DNA of 64,000 nucleotides, taken from NCBI GenBank assembly GCA_949294185.1, contig CASFGA010000002.1, forward strand, positions 186,001-250,000, given 5' to 3'. The translations under genes and the position numbers were made by a program. The DNA comes from an uncultured Bacteroides sp. Its GTDB lineage: Bacteria; Bacteroidota; Bacteroidia; Bacteroidales; Bacteroidaceae. A model generated the notes under the pieces. The model was not told the origin of the DNA. It saw only the letters and a list, made by a program, of their open reading frames with translations, and did no database searches. Shown one piece after another: positions 1 to 8,405 of this stretch (position 1 is its first letter; each line of letters begins with the position of its first letter).

Positions 1-180
1 CATGGCGGCATGCGTATAAAGTGTCAGTTCCTTCTGCACACGAAGCTCCTGACTGCCGTCGGCACGAAGCGTATAATGTTTCGACAACTTGCGGAACTCC
101 GCTTCAGGAGACGCCTGCGCATGCAGGGAAACGCCAAGCAGAAAAGCAAGCGCCCCGATATATAAGGATAGTGTTTTCAT
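1..180 (-). CDS. DUF3857-type secreted protein (N-terminal fragment, cut by window edge)
   Basis: Only the first 60 codons are inside the window; the start codon is at 178-180 and the gene runs off the left end. The visible part has a signal peptide (MKTLSLYIGALAFLLGVSL, cleavage near the Ala-Gln-Ala that follows) and then a segment (RKLSKHYTLRADGSQELR) of the kind that opens DUF3857 proteins, which carry a periplasmic or surface N-terminal domain often joined to a transglutaminase-like domain. It follows the intact DUF3857-transglutaminase gene by only 18 bases on the same strand, so the two are probably co-transcribed paralogues. The family assignment rests on the short N-terminus plus context, and no catalytic domain can be seen. 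Confidence 0.6.
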   Translation of the reverse strand, partial: MKTLSLYIGALAFLLGVSLHAQASPEAEFRKLSKHYTLRADGSQELRVQKELTLYTHAAM

Positions 181-198
181 TGCTCTATTATTTTCTGG

Positions 199-2154
199 TT
201 ACTGTTTGACTACAATATACTCTCCGTATGTCTTGCTTGTGTTCACGGCACGACGGAAGCTTTCCCAGTCGGAAGCTTCATACACCCGTTTCTTCAATGC
301 GAGACGGGTCTTCAAAAGCAACCGGTTTCCATCCTGGCGGAGCATTCCGCTGAAGTCGGCCGCAGCCCCGGTAAAGTCATCCTCCTTCGTCTCTCCCTGC
401 AACCGAAAGCCGGCAGGAAGCCGAAGCGTCTCATCCAGTTCCACCAACCGCGAACAGCCGTCCTTAAAGCCGTACTCCCGCTGTTCCAGCCCCGTGTCCA
501 GCCGCAGATAACTCATCACTTGGGTATACAGATTATTCATAACAAAAGGCTTGAACACCAGTTCCCTCTCACCGGCCATAGCATACGAAGGAATCTCATA
601 GCGGAACGTTATGCTGATCGGTGCCTTCTGATAGTCTTTCGGATTCTTGCCATAGTCTACACTCACAAGGCGCGCACGGGGAGAAACATTCAAGAGCTGC
701 TTCTCCATCGTGTTCCGCCATTCGGTTTGGAATCCGGTAGTAAAGATACGGCGGATATTGCTGTCGCTCTGTCCTTCTGCCGTAATGGTAAAAGAACCGC
801 TTAACGTGCCCTGCGCACTGATTCGATTGTCTGCATGAATGCGCACATAGTGATTTTCCGGAGCTGAAACCGGAGTAAGGCACAAGTCTGAACCTTCCGG
901 AATGCCCGGCAGATAGTTCTGCTGCTGCTCGGCGCTGCTCCACAATTCCCGGCAGAAAGGCACCCATGTCGGGTCAAGAGGCATCAGCGTTCCGTCGGAC
1001 AGGCGCACCACCACCACACAATGGTTGAAATGATCGGCCGGGATGCTCTCAACCCGACTTCCGGCCATCGTCATAGCCGGATAAGCTTCAAATCCGGCCA
1101 TCCGCAAGAAAGCAATCAAAGTTCCTGCGATATCCTTGCAGACTCCGCAACGGTCGGTATAATTCATCTTCAGGTTATGGAGTGTAAAGCCTTCACCCTT
1201 CCCCATCGTCAGGCCGGCGTAGCGAATGTTGTCTGCCACCCAGTGGGTCAGCACGGCAATCTTGTCCATCTCAGTCTTTTTCCCCTTGATCAGATCGTTC
1301 ACCTTTTCCTGCGCCTCGGGAATGGCTTCAAAACTTCCATAGTCTTCGTTCACCTTATTAAACCAACGGGATTTTTCACGCCAGTCGGGAGTGGTAGACA
1401 TCATCAGTTTGGGAGCCGCGTCGAAAAGATCCACCATGTTCGGCTCTTTCGGAAATGGCATCATGCCGTCCATTGCAAAGGTGTAGGCTTTTTTCCCGTC
1501 TTCAAAACGCACCGATGACGCACATTCACCCTGATAGAACTGGAACTGCATATCCTTTTCCATCGGGATTACCACCTTATACACCTTGCGAACCGTAGGC
1601 TCTTCCGCCCAGAAAGGAACGATGTCATAGAACTGTCCGCGCATGGGAGGTATGAAGCGCGACTCGTCTTCAGGCAAACCGCCCAGAAGCGCGTATGTAA
1701 ATCCTTTTTTCTCTATTTCATAATCTATTATGTCGCCGGGCAAAAGTGCGCCGAGTCCTATCATAATCTGCCGCGCACCCCAATAAATGGCACGCGCCGG
1801 AGCAGCATAATCACAGGTTTGACTGACATCAACCTTCGTCGACGAGCCATCCGCGTGATGGATGGTCACTTTCCGAAATTCTGCCGCAGCGGTAAGAGGG
1901 TCGTAATCATATTTCAAGACACGGTTTTCCAAGGCTCCCTTCAAGGTCTGGACCTTGACCGCCTTGCAGATGACGAACGAACCTTGTCCGGTAGACTGTA
2001 CCGAAACATGCGTACTGTCCAACAGAATCACACAGTCGGCAGCCGCATATCTGTCATCCTGCGCCTGCTTTTCGTAAGTTTTCCACACTTGTCCCTGCGC
2101 AGCATTCCACAAAAGGAAACACAAGGCAAGCACAAACAGTCGTCTGATTTTCAT
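199..2154 (-). CDS. DUF3857 and transglutaminase-like domain protein
   Basis: 651 residues with an N-terminal signal peptide ending near residue 21, so it is exported. A DUF3857 domain covers roughly residues 50-220 and a transglutaminase-like core roughly 285-400. The core has a complete papain-like triad: Cys339 in GVCKD, His378 in FNHCV and Asp394 in LDPTW. The fold is known from cysteine proteases, transglutaminases and peptide-N-glycanase-like enzymes; the substrate of the DUF3857 group is not established. It is third in a minus-strand run after cstA and a porin-like gene (41 bases behind the latter) and just upstream of a second DUF3857 gene. The intact triad suggests real activity, but no substrate can be named. 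Confidence 0.85.
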   Translation of the reverse strand: MKIRRLFVLALCFLLWNAAQGQVWKTYEKQAQDDRYAAADCVILLDSTHVSVQSTGQGSFVICKAVKVQTLKGALENRVLKYDYDPLTAAAEFRKVTIHHADGSSTKVDVSQTCDYAAPARAIYWGARQIMIGLGALLPGDIIDYEIEKKGFTYALLGGLPEDESRFIPPMRGQFYDIVPFWAEEPTVRKVYKVVIPMEKDMQFQFYQGECASSVRFEDGKKAYTFAMDGMMPFPKEPNMVDLFDAAPKLMMSTTPDWREKSRWFNKVNEDYGSFEAIPEAQEKVNDLIKGKKTEMDKIAVLTHWVADNIRYAGLTMGKGEGFTLHNLKMNYTDRCGVCKDIAGTLIAFLRMAGFEAYPAMTMAGSRVESIPADHFNHCVVVVRLSDGTLMPLDPTWVPFCRELWSSAEQQQNYLPGIPEGSDLCLTPVSAPENHYVRIHADNRISAQGTLSGSFTITAEGQSDSNIRRIFTTGFQTEWRNTMEKQLLNVSPRARLVSVDYGKNPKDYQKAPISITFRYEIPSYAMAGERELVFKPFVMNNLYTQVMSYLRLDTGLEQREYGFKDGCSRLVELDETLRLPAGFRLQGETKEDDFTGAAADFSGMLRQDGNRLLLKTRLALKKRVYEASDWESFRRAVNTSKTYGEYIVVKQ

Positions 2155-2195
2155 AGTCTCAATTTTATCCTTAGTTACAAATCCATTTTCAAATA

Positions 2196-3437
2196 TCAGA
2201 ACTGAAACAAGGCTGTGAAAACAATACGGTTATTCTTTACCAGATGCGTGTTGACCACCTTTCCTTTTTCGTTATTCTCTCCGTAACGCGCACCTGTCCA
2301 CGAATATTCCGCACCAAACTTCCAGTTCGGCCGATTGTAGGTCAGCTCCGCCGTAGCCGTAGCAAGCTGATCGATGTCCGTTCCCGTTCCCAAAATTCCG
2401 GAAACCTTATCCTTGGCACCAAGATTCTTCAGATATCCGGCAAAGATTCCCCCGCGCCATTTCTTTCCATACATGGCACTGATCCAGGTATGTGAAACAC
2501 GCAGCGGAGTATATTGCTGTTCTCCCGTCCGGGAATCTATGGAAGTGATTCCATATCCTCCGATGGTACTGGTCTGCGTCAGGTTCGAACTGAGCACCGT
2601 CTTTGCCGCCAGCATCAGCTTGTCATGTGTATATTTCACGTGGGCCTCTCCCGAAAGTCCGGTCACACGCTCGGAAACTTTATAAACCCCGTCATTCGTT
2701 TCCGATTGGGTGCGCGGAGTGATGGATGACAGGTGAATGCCGGCTCCTGCCTGAATCCCCTGGGCCTTATAGTCCATACCCAAATAAAATTCCGGCACGC
2801 AACTGTTCTTTATGAACTGCTGATGCTTCTGGGTGGCCGTAGCGCCCGGTTTGTTTGAACTCGGCCCGACCGACAGATACTGCGACTGCCAGACAGCCGC
2901 CGCCGTCAGCATAAAATGTTTTTGCGTAAACCGGTAGCGTATCTGAGGTGCACGGCTGAACGGCTGATAAGGAGCTCCCATATTTAGATTCAGGATTTCC
3001 GGAGCCACATCCCCATATAGCGGATGCCAAGTCTGGCCAACCAACAAGGCCGACTTTTTCCAATCCAGATTAAAATAGACATGACGGATGCGGAACAAGG
3101 AATACGTTGTCCCCGATCCCCGGAAATCGACCTCAACCTTAGCCGAAGTCTTCACTTTGCCCAACATAGGTCCGGTAACATCCACGCCCAAACGAGTGTA
3201 GAGCGTGTAAAAGTTTCCGTCCGGCTTTGCATTCAAGTCATTCCCGTCAGCATCCAAAGCCACATCTTTCGGATACATATAAAACAATCCGTCGACCGTC
3301 TCTGAATTTGAACGGCTGTTATAAAACAAATCAGTGCGCACCTGACCATAAAACTTATAGCCAAATCCTTTCTTTTGTGCCATCACACCACCTGCCGCCG
3401 CAAGCAAAACAGCGAACAAGACTATTCTTCTTTTCAT
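2196..3437 (-). CDS. Outer-membrane beta-barrel, porin-like protein
   Basis: 413 residues. A cleavable signal peptide ends at GGVMAQ (about residue 20), and mature residues start with alternating aromatic and polar positions typical of beta-barrel strands (GYKFYGQVRTDLFYN). The chain ends in Phe (FTALFQF), the usual C-terminal signal for outer-membrane insertion by BAM. No carbohydrate-binding or enzymatic motif is visible. It sits 50 bases downstream of the cstA-type transporter and 41 bases upstream of the DUF3857 gene, all on the minus strand. An outer-membrane channel supplying the inner-membrane CstA-type importer is a reasonable but unproven idea. Confidence 0.75.
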   Translation of the reverse strand: MKRRIVLFAVLLAAAGGVMAQKKGFGYKFYGQVRTDLFYNSRSNSETVDGLFYMYPKDVALDADGNDLNAKPDGNFYTLYTRLGVDVTGPMLGKVKTSAKVEVDFRGSGTTYSLFRIRHVYFNLDWKKSALLVGQTWHPLYGDVAPEILNLNMGAPYQPFSRAPQIRYRFTQKHFMLTAAAVWQSQYLSVGPSSNKPGATATQKHQQFIKNSCVPEFYLGMDYKAQGIQAGAGIHLSSITPRTQSETNDGVYKVSERVTGLSGEAHVKYTHDKLMLAAKTVLSSNLTQTSTIGGYGITSIDSRTGEQQYTPLRVSHTWISAMYGKKWRGGIFAGYLKNLGAKDKVSGILGTGTDIDQLATATAELTYNRPNWKFGAEYSWTGARYGENNEKGKVVNTHLVKNNRIVFTALFQF

Positions 3438-3487
3438 ATCAACTCTTTAGTTTTTATTCTTTTCAAACGACAAAATCCTCAAAAGCT

Positions 3488-4918
3488 CTACATCTTCCGC
3501 TCTTTTCTGAACCAAACGACAAACCATACGGCAGCTGCCAGAACGCTGCATATACCCACCGGATAGGCAACCGCTGAAGACAGCCTCAGTCCCTCCGGAG
3601 CTATCACAATATAAGTGGAGCATACACATGTCATGAACAGGGCAGGCAGAAGCGTAATCCAGTAATTCTTTTTCTCGCGCACCATCCATACCGTTACTGC
3701 CCATAAGGTAAACACCGACAAAGTCTGGTTGCACCAGGCAAAATAACGCCAGATAATTTTAAATCCGTCCGCATCGCTGAAGCTATAGACCAACAGAAAA
3801 ATCGTGACCAGAAAGATGGGAATGCAAATCATCAGGCGGCGACGGATGCTCCGCTGCTCGATATGGAAGAAGTCTGCAACAATCAACCGTGCCGAGCGCA
3901 AGGCCGTATCGCCGCTTGTTATCGGTGCCGCAACAATTCCAAGTATGGCCAGAATGCCGCCGAACGTTCCCAACCAGTCTACAGATATGTCCGTCGCAAC
4001 TTTAGCTCCTGAATAAGCAATGCCTGTCACCTTATCCACAATGCCGTTCTCCTGAAAGAAGTAAGTGGCTGCCGCCGCCCAAATCAGCGCCACAATGCCT
4101 TCGGTCACCATCGCACCATAGAATATAGGACGACAATGCTTCTCATTCGTAATGCAGCGAGCCATCAAAGGCGACTGAGTGGCGTGGAAACCGCTGATTG
4201 CGCCGCAGGCAATGGAGATGAACATCATAGGAAAAATGGGATTTTTCTCATACTTTGTCCCGAATCCGTTCCACATTTCGGGCAAATCCGGACTTTTAAT
4301 ATACAGCATGACCAATATGCCGACCGCCATAAACAGCAAGGCAAATGCAAACAGCGGATAAATGCGACCGATAATCTGGTCGATGGGAAGCAAGGTCGCC
4401 AATACATAATAAGTGAATATGACCACCATCCAAAAATAGACATCAAGCGCTTCGGGAGTCATTCCGGCAAGCAATTCCGCAGGGCCGGATACAAATACCG
4501 CACCTACCAGCACCATCAGAATCATGGTAAATACGCACGCAACCTTCTTCGTCCTCTGGCCCAAATAACGCCCGATAAGTTCGGGAAGACTTTCCCCTCC
4601 GTTACGCAAAGAAAGGGTTCCGGACAGAAAATCGTGAACGGCACCGGCAAAAATCGTTCCGAAAACAATCCAAAGATAAGAAGCCGTACCAAACTGCGCC
4701 CCCATAATCGCACCGAATATCGGTCCCAATCCGGCTATATTCAGAAACTGAATCATGAAAATTTTCCAGGTAGGGAGTGGAATGAAATCTACACCGTCGG
4801 CTTTCGTCACGGCAGGCGTGGGACGGGAAGAATCCGGTGCTACCAAACGGTTCACATAGCTTCCGTAAACCCAGTAGCCCACCAGTAACAAAACCAACGC
4901 AATACTGAATGTTATCAT
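3488..4918 (-). CDS. cstA: CstA-family inner-membrane transporter
   Basis: 476 residues, strongly hydrophobic, about 12-13 membrane segments. The N-terminal half carries the CstA signature: an FLNIAGLGPIFGAIMG segment near residues 58-73, and an AGAVHDFLSGTLSLRNGGES stretch near 90-110. CstA proteins import peptides and, in E. coli, pyruvate during carbon starvation. At 476 residues this is the short form; the E. coli protein is about 700, so the long C-terminal part is reduced. It is the first gene of a minus-strand run with a porin-like barrel and DUF3857 genes. A TACTTTTG element at 4946-4953 lies about 28 bases upstream. The substrate is inferred from the family only. Confidence 0.85.
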   Translation of the reverse strand: MITFSIALVLLLVGYWVYGSYVNRLVAPDSSRPTPAVTKADGVDFIPLPTWKIFMIQFLNIAGLGPIFGAIMGAQFGTASYLWIVFGTIFAGAVHDFLSGTLSLRNGGESLPELIGRYLGQRTKKVACVFTMILMVLVGAVFVSGPAELLAGMTPEALDVYFWMVVIFTYYVLATLLPIDQIIGRIYPLFAFALLFMAVGILVMLYIKSPDLPEMWNGFGTKYEKNPIFPMMFISIACGAISGFHATQSPLMARCITNEKHCRPIFYGAMVTEGIVALIWAAAATYFFQENGIVDKVTGIAYSGAKVATDISVDWLGTFGGILAILGIVAAPITSGDTALRSARLIVADFFHIEQRSIRRRLMICIPIFLVTIFLLVYSFSDADGFKIIWRYFAWCNQTLSVFTLWAVTVWMVREKKNYWITLLPALFMTCVCSTYIVIAPEGLRLSSAVAYPVGICSVLAAAVWFVVWFRKERKM

Positions 4919-4945
4919 AGAATTAACTTTGCTTTAAAAACGACA

Positions 4946-4953
4946 CAAAAGTA
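4946..4953 (-). promoter_or_regulatory. Bacteroides-type -7 element of cstA
   Basis: The minus strand reads TACTTTTG, matching TAnnTTTG, 27 bases before the cstA start. No good TTTG -33 box is seen at 18-21 bases. It faces the divergent promoter at 4975-4982. Confidence 0.5.
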
Positions 4954-4974
4954 ACAAATATGACAAATACTTTG

Positions 4975-4982
4975 TATCTTTG
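4975..4982 (+). promoter_or_regulatory. Bacteroides-type -7 element of the GH10-like hydrolase gene
   Basis: TATCTTTG matches TAnnTTTG. It ends 18 bases before the ATG at 5001 and overlaps an earlier in-frame ATG at 4980, so that earlier ATG would lie inside the promoter and cannot be the true start. Confidence 0.6.
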
Positions 4983-5000
4983 ACCCGAAAAATTAAAGCC

Positions 5001-6665
5001 ATGCGTGTTTTTATCACTATCCTAATCGCAGGATTGCTTACCTGCCTCCCCTTATCCTCCCAATCCAAATACGAGATTCGAGCCGCCTGGCTCACGACCA
5101 TAGGAGCTTTAGACTTTCCGATGCAGAAAGCAAACTCTCCGCAAGGCGTAATCCGGCAGAAACGGGAGCTGTGCCGCATATTAGACAAGCTGAAAGATGC
5201 ACGGTTCAACACCGTCCTGCTGCAGACCCGTCTGCGTGGAGATGTAATTTACCCGTCTGTATTTGAAGGTTTCGCCGAATCCCTGACCGGATTTACCGGA
5301 CGCAACCCGGGATATGACCTGCTGAAATTCGCCATAGCAGAATGCCATAAACGGGGAATGGAGCTTCATGCCTGGATTGTGGCGATTCCGATAGGGAACG
5401 AACGGCAGGTAAAGCTACAGGGGAAAAACGCCGTCACAAAAAAACATCCGGAACTGTGCAAGAAATACAAGGGCATCTGGTATCTTGACCCGGGGAATCC
5501 GAAGACGGACGACTATCTGGCGGGCATTGTCCGCGAAATCGTTTCAAGCTATGATATAGACGGAATCCATCTTGACTATATCCGTTATCCCGAGCATCCG
5601 GAGACTTTTCCAGACCGCGCCCTGTTCCGGAAATACGGGAAAGGCAAAACAGTAGACCAATGGCGGCGTGACAACATCACCCGCATCGTGCGCCGCCTGT
5701 ATGATGAAACCAAGAAACTCAAGCCATGGATAAAGGTAAGCAGTTCTCCCGTAGGGAAATATAATGATACGCCACGGTATTCTTCCAAAGGATGGAATGC
5801 CTTCCACACCGTTTATCAGGATGCCTGCCAATGGATGAAGGAAGGAATCCAGGACTTGATATTTCCGATGATGTATTTTCAAAGGAACAGCTTTTATCCG
5901 TTCGCCCTCGACTGGAACGAGCACAAGAGCGGACGGTGGGTTGTGCCCGGACTGGGCATTTATTTCATGCATCCCGATGAGCAAGACTGGACTTTGGACG
6001 AGATTTGCCGCCAGATTTCCTTCACGCGGGAAAACGGCATGGACGGACAGGCCTATTTCCGCACACGCTTTCTTTTGGACAACACAAAAGGACTGCTTGA
6101 TGAACTGAAAGAGCAGGTCTATCTCCATCCCGCTGTAGTCCCGCCCATGACATGGGAAGACAGCATCCCCCCCTCCTCTCCTGCCTGTCCGTCATTCACA
6201 GCTGAGGGTAATGTGACCAGAATCGAATGGAAAGCTCCGGAAAGCAAGGACAATCGCGACACCTGCTACTACCGCATATATGCTTCAAACAGCTATCCGG
6301 TAGATACCGACAACATACGCAATCTGCAAGAAGCCCGCACAGACAGCACCTGCTACACCTTTATGCCCCGAATGCCCTGGCAACAACAATTATACTGGGC
6401 GGTAACCGCGGTAGACCGCTTCGGCAACGAAAGCCTCCCTCTGGCTCTCAACACTCCGCCCAAAGGAACAGACATCGTCGAAGGTGGTCTGCCCGACATT
6501 CCCCAAGGGTGTATCCTTATCATATCCGATGCCGCGGGACAAGAACTTGTGCGGATGCCCTCTTCTGCCAGAGTCTGGCCCAAGAAACTAAGAGACGGAC
6601 TTTTCAGACTGAGCCTGCTCCATCCCGACGGACAGGTTGAAACCATCGGAATCACCCTGCGATAA
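5001..6665 (+). CDS. Family 10 glycosylhydrolase-like protein (GHL10/DUF187, YngK-like)
   Basis: 554 residues from the ATG at 5001; an in-frame ATG at 4980 is rejected because it lies in the promoter element at 4975-4982. A signal peptide (MRVFITILIAGLLTCLPLSS) precedes an EIRAAWLTTIG opening typical of GHL10 proteins. The TIM-barrel-like body holds DIDGIHLDYIRYP (residues about 185-197) and, further on, FPMMYFQR. Family members are secreted or periplasmic and are thought to cut peptidoglycan- or amino-sugar-containing glycans. The C-terminal part (about 385-480) looks like a fibronectin-III-type domain (RIEWKAPES). Divergent from cstA; next gene is purM after a 250-base gap. The substrate is not known. 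Confidence 0.85.
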   Translation: MRVFITILIAGLLTCLPLSSQSKYEIRAAWLTTIGALDFPMQKANSPQGVIRQKRELCRILDKLKDARFNTVLLQTRLRGDVIYPSVFEGFAESLTGFTGRNPGYDLLKFAIAECHKRGMELHAWIVAIPIGNERQVKLQGKNAVTKKHPELCKKYKGIWYLDPGNPKTDDYLAGIVREIVSSYDIDGIHLDYIRYPEHPETFPDRALFRKYGKGKTVDQWRRDNITRIVRRLYDETKKLKPWIKVSSSPVGKYNDTPRYSSKGWNAFHTVYQDACQWMKEGIQDLIFPMMYFQRNSFYPFALDWNEHKSGRWVVPGLGIYFMHPDEQDWTLDEICRQISFTRENGMDGQAYFRTRFLLDNTKGLLDELKEQVYLHPAVVPPMTWEDSIPPSSPACPSFTAEGNVTRIEWKAPESKDNRDTCYYRIYASNSYPVDTDNIRNLQEARTDSTCYTFMPRMPWQQQLYWAVTAVDRFGNESLPLALNTPPKGTDIVEGGLPDIPQGCILIISDAAGQELVRMPSSARVWPKKLRDGLFRLSLLHPDGQVETIGITLR

Positions 6666-6872
6666 GACGCAACACCTAGGACATCTGTCTGGCATACAAG
6701 GCATCCGCCGGTTTCCGACAGCATGAAAATCCACTCAGGAGGTATCCAAACCGCCGTTTCACGCCATAGAAAAAATATCGCATCTGCATGAAAAATCCGG
6801 AACACCATGCAGGCGCAACAGCACATCGCAAATATTTACCGCTAACTTCATGGATATACGCAGAATAATCGC

Positions 6873-6880
6873 TAATTTTG
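6873..6880 (+). promoter_or_regulatory. Bacteroides-type -7 element of purM
   Basis: TAATTTTG matches TAnnTTTG and lies 35 bases before the purM start. The preceding 200 bases, from the end of the hydrolase gene, hold no supported gene. Confidence 0.55.
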
Positions 6881-6915
6881 CAGATTAATAAGAATGTAAT
6901 TTAATTATCATACTC

Positions 6916-8088
6916 ATGAGCAACCAACGATACATGCAGCGCGGCGTTTCCGCATCCAAAGAAGATGTGCACAACGCCATCAAAAATATTGATAAAGGCA
7001 TTTTCCCGAAAGCTTTCTGCAAGATTATCCCAGACATTCTGGGAGGTGATCCCGAATACTGCAACATCATGCACGCCGACGGAGCAGGGACAAAATCGTC
7101 ATTGGCCTATCTCTACTGGAAAGAAACCGGCGACCTCTCTGTATGGAAAGGCATAGCCCAGGATGCGCTGATTATGAACATCGATGATCTTCTCTGCGTG
7201 GGAGCGGTCGACAACATACTGGTATCGTCCACCATCGGCCGCAACAAACTGCTCGTTCCCGGCGAAGTTATTTCCGCCATCATCAACGGAACGGACGAGT
7301 TGCTCGCTGAATTGCGCGAGATGGGCGTAGGCGTTTACGCTACTGGCGGGGAGACAGCCGATGTAGGAGACCTTGTCCGCACCATTATTGTCGACAGCAC
7401 AGTGACCTGCCGCATGAGGCGAACCGATGTTATTGACAATGCAAACATCCGTCCGGGCGATGTCATCGTGGGACTGGCCTCGTATGGACAGGCTACTTAT
7501 GAAAAGGAATACAACGGCGGCATGGGCAGCAACGGACTGACAAGTGCCCGCCATGATGTGTTTGCCAAATACCTGGCCGAAAAATATCCGGAAAGCTACG
7601 ATCACGCCGTGCCTGAGGAACTGGTATACAGCGGCAACCTGAAATTGACCGATACCGTGGAAGGGTCTCCGGTAGATGCAGGCAAACTGGTGCTTTCACC
7701 TACACGCACCTATGCTCCGGTAGTGAAGAAACTGCTGGATGCACTCCGCCCGCAAATCCACGGAATGGTGCACTGTTCCGGCGGAGCGCAGACCAAAGTG
7801 CTTCACTTCGTAGGCGAAAACTGCCGTGTGATTAAAGACAATCTTTTCCCGGTGCCTCCCTTGTTCCGTACCATCAAGGAACAAAGCGGGACTGATTGGG
7901 ACGAAATGTACAAAGTGTTCAACATGGGTCACCGTCTGGAGGTTTATCTCTCGCCCGAGCACGCAGAAGAAGTCATTGCCATCTCGAAATCATTCAATAT
8001 CGACGCGCAAATCGTCGGCCGCATCGAAGAAAGCGACCATAAAGAACTGATCATCCGAAGCGAGTTCGGCGAGTTCAGATACGAATGA
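6916..8088 (+). CDS. purM: Phosphoribosylformylglycinamidine cyclo-ligase (AIR synthase, PurM)
   Basis: 390 residues; cytoplasmic enzyme of the fifth step of purine synthesis, closing FGAM to aminoimidazole ribonucleotide with ATP. The N-terminal half has the ADGAGTKS loop (about residues 55-62), the family ATP and substrate-binding element, followed by NIDDLLCVGA (about 96-105) and the glycine-rich VYATGGETADVGD (about 142-154). The C-terminal AIR-synthase domain contains HCSGGAQTK. It is longer than the E. coli enzyme (345 residues), as in the Bacteroidetes branch. Its stop codon lies one base before a short ATG frame that may be the start of a broken small membrane gene, and prfA follows. 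Confidence 0.92.
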   Translation: MSNQRYMQRGVSASKEDVHNAIKNIDKGIFPKAFCKIIPDILGGDPEYCNIMHADGAGTKSSLAYLYWKETGDLSVWKGIAQDALIMNIDDLLCVGAVDNILVSSTIGRNKLLVPGEVISAIINGTDELLAELREMGVGVYATGGETADVGDLVRTIIVDSTVTCRMRRTDVIDNANIRPGDVIVGLASYGQATYEKEYNGGMGSNGLTSARHDVFAKYLAEKYPESYDHAVPEELVYSGNLKLTDTVEGSPVDAGKLVLSPTRTYAPVVKKLLDALRPQIHGMVHCSGGAQTKVLHFVGENCRVIKDNLFPVPPLFRTIKEQSGTDWDEMYKVFNMGHRLEVYLSPEHAEEVIAISKSFNIDAQIVGRIEESDHKELIIRSEFGEFRYE

Positions 8089-8089
8089 G

Positions 8090-8376
8090 ATGGCATACAT
8101 CCTGCTTACCTGACTGTCTTCCTTTCCGCCGTGATTGCATTCCGATGGAAAGGGCTTTCACGAGTAAACCGGAATGTGCGGAGGAGCTATTTCGTGGTGC
8201 TGAGTCTGGCGTGCGTCATCATAGCAGCCGATTCTACAATCGAATGCGTTTCTCTGATGGCGAACCGGTCTTTTCCGCAAGCCTTCAGGAAACTTCTGGT
8301 ATCAATCGCATGGTGGCTCATCTGTTGGGCAATCATATTCCGACGGATAAGCCTGACAAAAAGACTGTGGGAATAA
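8090..8376 (+). pseudogene. Possible frameshifted small three-helix membrane protein gene
   Basis: Directly after the purM stop, an ATG at 8090 opens a seven-codon frame (MAYILLT, stop TGA). The same region in another frame continues to a stop at 8374-8376 and encodes three strongly hydrophobic stretches separated by Arg-rich loops: TVFLSAVIAF, YFVVLSLACVIIAAD and LLVSIAWWLICWAII. Joining the two with a one-base correction near 8104-8113 gives a protein of about 95 residues. Without correction only a GTG at 8131 could start the second part, cutting into the first helix. A real gene disrupted by a one-base deletion fits best; sequencing error or chance hydrophobicity are alternatives. No homologue recognised. 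Confidence 0.4.
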
Positions 8377-8405
8377 ACTTCGAATCATTGTTAGAAAATT
8401 AGAAT

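Noticed and set aside
4980..5000. Earlier ATG for the GH10-like hydrolase
   Set aside because: It lies inside the TATCTTTG promoter element and would place seven charged residues before the signal peptide.
6353..6826. Minus-strand open frame of 157 codons
   Set aside because: Mostly antisense to the GH10-like gene, Cys/Trp-rich start, no homologue-like pattern.
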